Positions 4,389 to 7,140 of a stretch of 7,140 nucleotides of DNA are shown here, piece after piece. Origin of the DNA: an uncultured Roseburia sp. (GTDB lineage: Bacteria > Bacillota > Clostridia > Lachnospirales > Lachnospiraceae); contig CAMSEJ010000132.1 in assembly GCA_947057405.1 (NCBI GenBank), positions 1 to 7,140 on the forward strand, in the 5' to 3' direction. The first letter of the stretch is position 1. Every line of letters begins with the position of its first letter. Made by a program: the position numbers and the translations under genes. Below the pieces are notes generated by a model. The model saw nothing but the letters and a program-made list of their open reading frames with translations, had not been told where the DNA came from and did not search any database.

Positions 4389-7140
4389 ATGGGAAAGAAA
4401 CGATTGGCATGGCTGCTTTCTTTTATCCTGGCGCTTGGTTTGCTGCCGGAGCTTTCCTTTGCGGCGAAAGTGCACAACGGGCGCGCCGGGGAGACGGAGG
4501 CTGTCGTCACAAGGGCAGAGTGGTTAAAGGAGCTGGAAACGGTGTTCGGGCTGTATGTGGAAGAGGACAATTACCCGGATAATTATTTCTGTGATATTTC
4601 CGCGGATTCTAAGGATTATTATACCGTAATCTTAGCGGCGGAGTTTGGGCTTTTGGACATTGAAGCAGGGGAGGCGGCGCGTCCGGACGAACCGGCGACG
4701 CGGGAATTTGTCGCGCAGACCGCCAACCACTGCCTTGGATTTCCGCTGCAGGAGGGGGAATCTTACGGATTTTCGGATGCGGCGGGCTGTACGTATCCCG
4801 AGGATGCGCAGGTGGCGGTAAGGCGCGGCTGGTTTGCCCTTTCGGACGGGAAATTTTTGCCGCAGGCGTCTGTTACAGTATCGGAAGCGGGGGCGGTTTT
4901 AAATGACGCGCGGGCGGTTTTGGAGCAGGCGCAGGTGGATGACAACCACGACGATACCTACCGGTTCGCGGAAGGCGTGGTGGTGATCCCGGAAGGGAGC
5001 GACGTTGTGATCGACGAAGCGGATACCGTAACCATTACGGGGGCCGGAACGGGTATTTCAAAAGGAGATACCTTTGTCGTGTGGATTTCGGAGCTGCCGA
5101 GTATTTTTGTGGCGGAAGACGTGTCGGTGCAGGGAAATGTCATGACTGTTGCGACGAGTGAGGCGGATGCCTCCGCTGCCGTGCTTGTCGTGGACGCTTC
5201 CGGTACGGTCGGGGTAGATCTGTCCCAATTTGAAGAAGCATCCGGCGTGAAGGTCCGGTATGTGCGTTCTGAGGCACAGGCACGATCCCTGGCACAGGCT
5301 TACGGAATTACCGTTTCGGGCAATTCCGTTGTGGCGACAAAGGACATAAAGCTGAGCAACGGCGCGAAGGTTTCGGTGAGCTGCAATTTGTCCGGGCTGT
5401 CGCTGAAACACACGATTGATACGAAAAACCACCGTTATTATGTGGCGCTGACCGGTACGACAAGCATCAACAGCACCATAAGCTTAGACGCGGCATCTGC
5501 GGCGCTCGGTTCTTCTAAAGTCGATCTGGGTTCCGTGCGGATTGCGGGCATAGGCAAAATCGCGCTGACGGCGGACGTTTCCTTAAACGGGAAAACGGAT
5601 ACGTCCTATACGGGAAGCTTTGAGGCGGGGATGCAGTATTCGGACCGGGACGGCTTCCGCCTGGTGAAGGATTTTAAAAAGAAGAGCTTTACCGTCAATG
5701 CGGAAGGCAATGCGACGCTGGGAATGAAGGTGTCGGCGGGGTTGGACCTGCTGGTTTTAAGCGGCGATATTTTTGCGACAACCGGGGTATCAACCAAATT
5801 AAATACCAAAAATTACAGCGACGGCAAGAGACCGAATGCGTGTACGCAGATCAATTCCTGGCTTTTTGTTCAGGCCGGGGCCGAGGCAAAGGTGGATTTG
5901 GCGGTATGGAGCAAAAGCTGGGATAAGACGATGGATATTTATACCAGCACAAACAGTCCGATCCGCCTGGCATTCCACTATGAGGACGGGAAGCAGGTTT
6001 CGGCATGTACGCGTAAGGAAAGCGGCGGAAGCAAATATGTGACTCCGGCAAATTCCAAATACGGGATGAGTACGTATGGGGATGTCAGTTCGACCGGAAC
6101 GGATGACAGCGGAACGGAGATGACGGTCTGGACGTATACGGTATATGACAATAAAGCTACGATTACCGGATACAAAGGGAACTCCGGGCTTGTAGCGGTT
6201 CCGTCTAAGATTGACGGGTATAAGGTAACAGAGATTGGAAGCGCTGCATTTCAGAAAAATCTGGCGATCCGCAAGGTGATTGTTTCGGAAGGCATTACCA
6301 GAATCGGCAGCAGGGCATTTTCGGGCTGTGAGGAGCTGGAAAGCGTCATACTGCCTTTGAGCCTGACGTCGATGGGATATTGCCTGATAGAGAATACGGC
6401 GGTGGAACGCATCACGATTCCAAAAAACGTGACAGAAAGCGGTACAAATGGGAAAAACGGGGCATTGGCGGGCTGTAAGACGCTTAAGACGGTGACGTTT
6501 GAGGAGGGGATGCAGGCAATCCCGGCAGGCATCTGCGCCAGTGGCGATCAGGCCAGCCAGATTACACAGGTGAACCTTCCGTCTACCTTAAAAACAATCG
6601 GGGCGGATGCGTTTTACAACTGCGGAAACCTGGCGCTGGAAAGCCTGCCGGAAGGAGTGACCCAAATCGGTACCTATGCATTTGCATACTGCAGAAGCAT
6701 CGGTGAGATGACGCTGCCGAAAACGGTAAGCAAGATAGGAGGCTACTCGTTCTACAGGTGTTCCGGGATGGAGAGCATTACACTGACAGAAAATGAAAAG
6801 ACAGGCTTTGCCGTAACGGTGGAGGGCTCTGCGTTCTCCGGATGCAGCGGCCTGGGACGGGTCAGCCTGAGCAAAAATGCAACCGGTATCGGTTGGAATG
6901 CATTTTCGGACTGTACGGCGTTAGAAGCAATCGTGCTGCCGGAGGGGGTGTTAAGAATTGATTCCAGAGCGTTTTCGGGCTGCAGGGCGTTGAAGAGCGT
7001 CACGCTGCCTTTGAGCCTGACGTCAGTGGGATATTACCTGATAGAAGATACGGCGGTAGAACGCATCACGATTCCAAAGAACGTAACAGAAAGCGGTACA
7101 AATGGGAAAAACGGGGCATTGGCGGGCTGTAAGACGCTTA
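4389..7140 (+). CDS. SLH-like and BspA-type leucine-rich-repeat surface protein, 3'-truncated
   Basis: The frame is open from the ATG at 4389 to the window edge (917 codons, no stop), so the gene continues beyond it. Residues 1-26 are a signal peptide: basic MGKKR, hydrophobic LAWLLSFILALGLL, and a cleavage site near SFA-A or FAA-K. Residues 39-180 look like divergent S-layer homology modules (VTRAEWLKELETVFGL, then an F-x-D-I and Ala-rich helix, then RPDEPATREFVAQ, FSDAAG and SDGKFLP), suggesting non-covalent wall attachment. Residues 185-570 are rich in beta-forming residues and unidentified, ending near SPIRLAFHYEDG. From about 581 comes a BspA-type LRR array, opening YTVYDNKATITGYKG and VPSKIDGYKVTEIGSAAF, with repeats of the form I-x-x-I-G-x-x-A-F-x-x-C-x-x-L-x-x-(V/I)-x-L-P-x-x. 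BspA-like proteins often bind host or neighbouring-cell surfaces, but the ligand here is unknown. The gene has its own promoter and no evident functional tie to the upstream operon. Confidence 0.9.
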   Translation, partial: MGKKRLAWLLSFILALGLLPELSFAAKVHNGRAGETEAVVTRAEWLKELETVFGLYVEEDNYPDNYFCDISADSKDYYTVILAAEFGLLDIEAGEAARPDEPATREFVAQTANHCLGFPLQEGESYGFSDAAGCTYPEDAQVAVRRGWFALSDGKFLPQASVTVSEAGAVLNDARAVLEQAQVDDNHDDTYRFAEGVVVIPEGSDVVIDEADTVTITGAGTGISKGDTFVVWISELPSIFVAEDVSVQGNVMTVATSEADASAAVLVVDASGTVGVDLSQFEEASGVKVRYVRSEAQARSLAQAYGITVSGNSVVATKDIKLSNGAKVSVSCNLSGLSLKHTIDTKNHRYYVALTGTTSINSTISLDAASAALGSSKVDLGSVRIAGIGKIALTADVSLNGKTDTSYTGSFEAGMQYSDRDGFRLVKDFKKKSFTVNAEGNATLGMKVSAGLDLLVLSGDIFATTGVSTKLNTKNYSDGKRPNACTQINSWLFVQAGAEAKVDLAVWSKSWDKTMDIYTSTNSPIRLAFHYEDGKQVSACTRKESGGSKYVTPANSKYGMSTYGDVSSTGTDDSGTEMTVWTYTVYDNKATITGYKGNSGLVAVPSKIDGYKVTEIGSAAFQKNLAIRKVIVSEGITRIGSRAFSGCEELESVILPLSLTSMGYCLIENTAVERITIPKNVTESGTNGKNGALAGCKTLKTVTFEEGMQAIPAGICASGDQASQITQVNLPSTLKTIGADAFYNCGNLALESLPEGVTQIGTYAFAYCRSIGEMTLPKTVSKIGGYSFYRCSGMESITLTENEKTGFAVTVEGSAFSGCSGLGRVSLSKNATGIGWNAFSDCTALEAIVLPEGVLRIDSRAFSGCRALKSVTLPLSLTSVGYYLIEDTAVERITIPKNVTESGTNGKNGALAGCKTL
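6315..6486 (+). repeat. Long-period coding repeat, copy 1
   Basis: This 172-bp segment of the LRR array encodes AFSGCEELESV through NGALAGCKTL. It recurs 654 bp downstream with 18 mismatches by hand count, and 50 of 57 residues are identical. Weaker protein similarity extends leftward to about 6270 (VSEGITRIGSRAF against LPEGVLRIDSRAF). Confidence 0.9.
6969..7140 (+). repeat. Long-period coding repeat, copy 2 (cut by the window edge)
   Basis: This is the second copy of the 6315-6486 segment, shifted by exactly 654 bp (218 codons), so the frame is kept. The last 55 bp (7086-7140) match 6432-6486 without a mismatch, and mismatches concentrate in the left part. The match reaches the final base, so the copy probably continues outside the window. 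Confidence 0.9.

Overview
The window is gene-dense and G-rich on the + strand, and all four genes run in the + direction. It suggests a Gram-positive Clostridia-type bacterium, possibly a gut member of the Lachnospiraceae. The grounds are strong purine-rich Shine-Dalgarno sites, a mixed codon style (GCG/CGG alongside TTT/AAA), a consensus sigma-A promoter, and a secreted protein joining S-layer-homology-like modules to BspA-type leucine-rich repeats. The taxonomic call is inference; no rRNA or other marker is present.

Positions 1-4262 look like one operon. It starts with the 3' end of an unrecognised gene (1-822), whose product appears to carry two related helical modules. Next, after 15 bp and a strong ribosome binding site, is a 695-residue STAND-class (NB-ARC-like) ATPase with C-terminal TPR-like repeats (838-2925). 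Third is a MATE-family multidrug/cation antiporter (2922-4262) whose start codon overlaps the STAND stop codon in an ATGA. The STAND protein is probably a ligand-responsive, self-assembling switch. The upstream protein may be its partner and the MATE pump may be its output or co-regulated cargo, but the sequence shows only the linkage. The MATE protein has tyrosine in place of the usual TM1 aspartate.

Positions 4263-4388 are a 126-bp intergenic region. It holds a near-perfect promoter (CTGACA, 17 bp, TATAAT), an 8-bp hairpin in the leader, and a Shine-Dalgarno site directly after the hairpin. I see no clear terminator for the upstream operon.

Positions 4389-7140 are the first 917 codons of a large surface protein, open at the right edge. 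It has a signal peptide, divergent SLH-like modules for wall attachment, an unidentified beta-rich region of nearly 400 residues, and then a BspA-type LRR array. The array contains a long-period repeat: 172 bp recur 654 bp (218 codons) downstream, with the last 55 bp identical up to the window edge. No tRNA, rRNA, CRISPR array, insertion sequence or integrase was seen.
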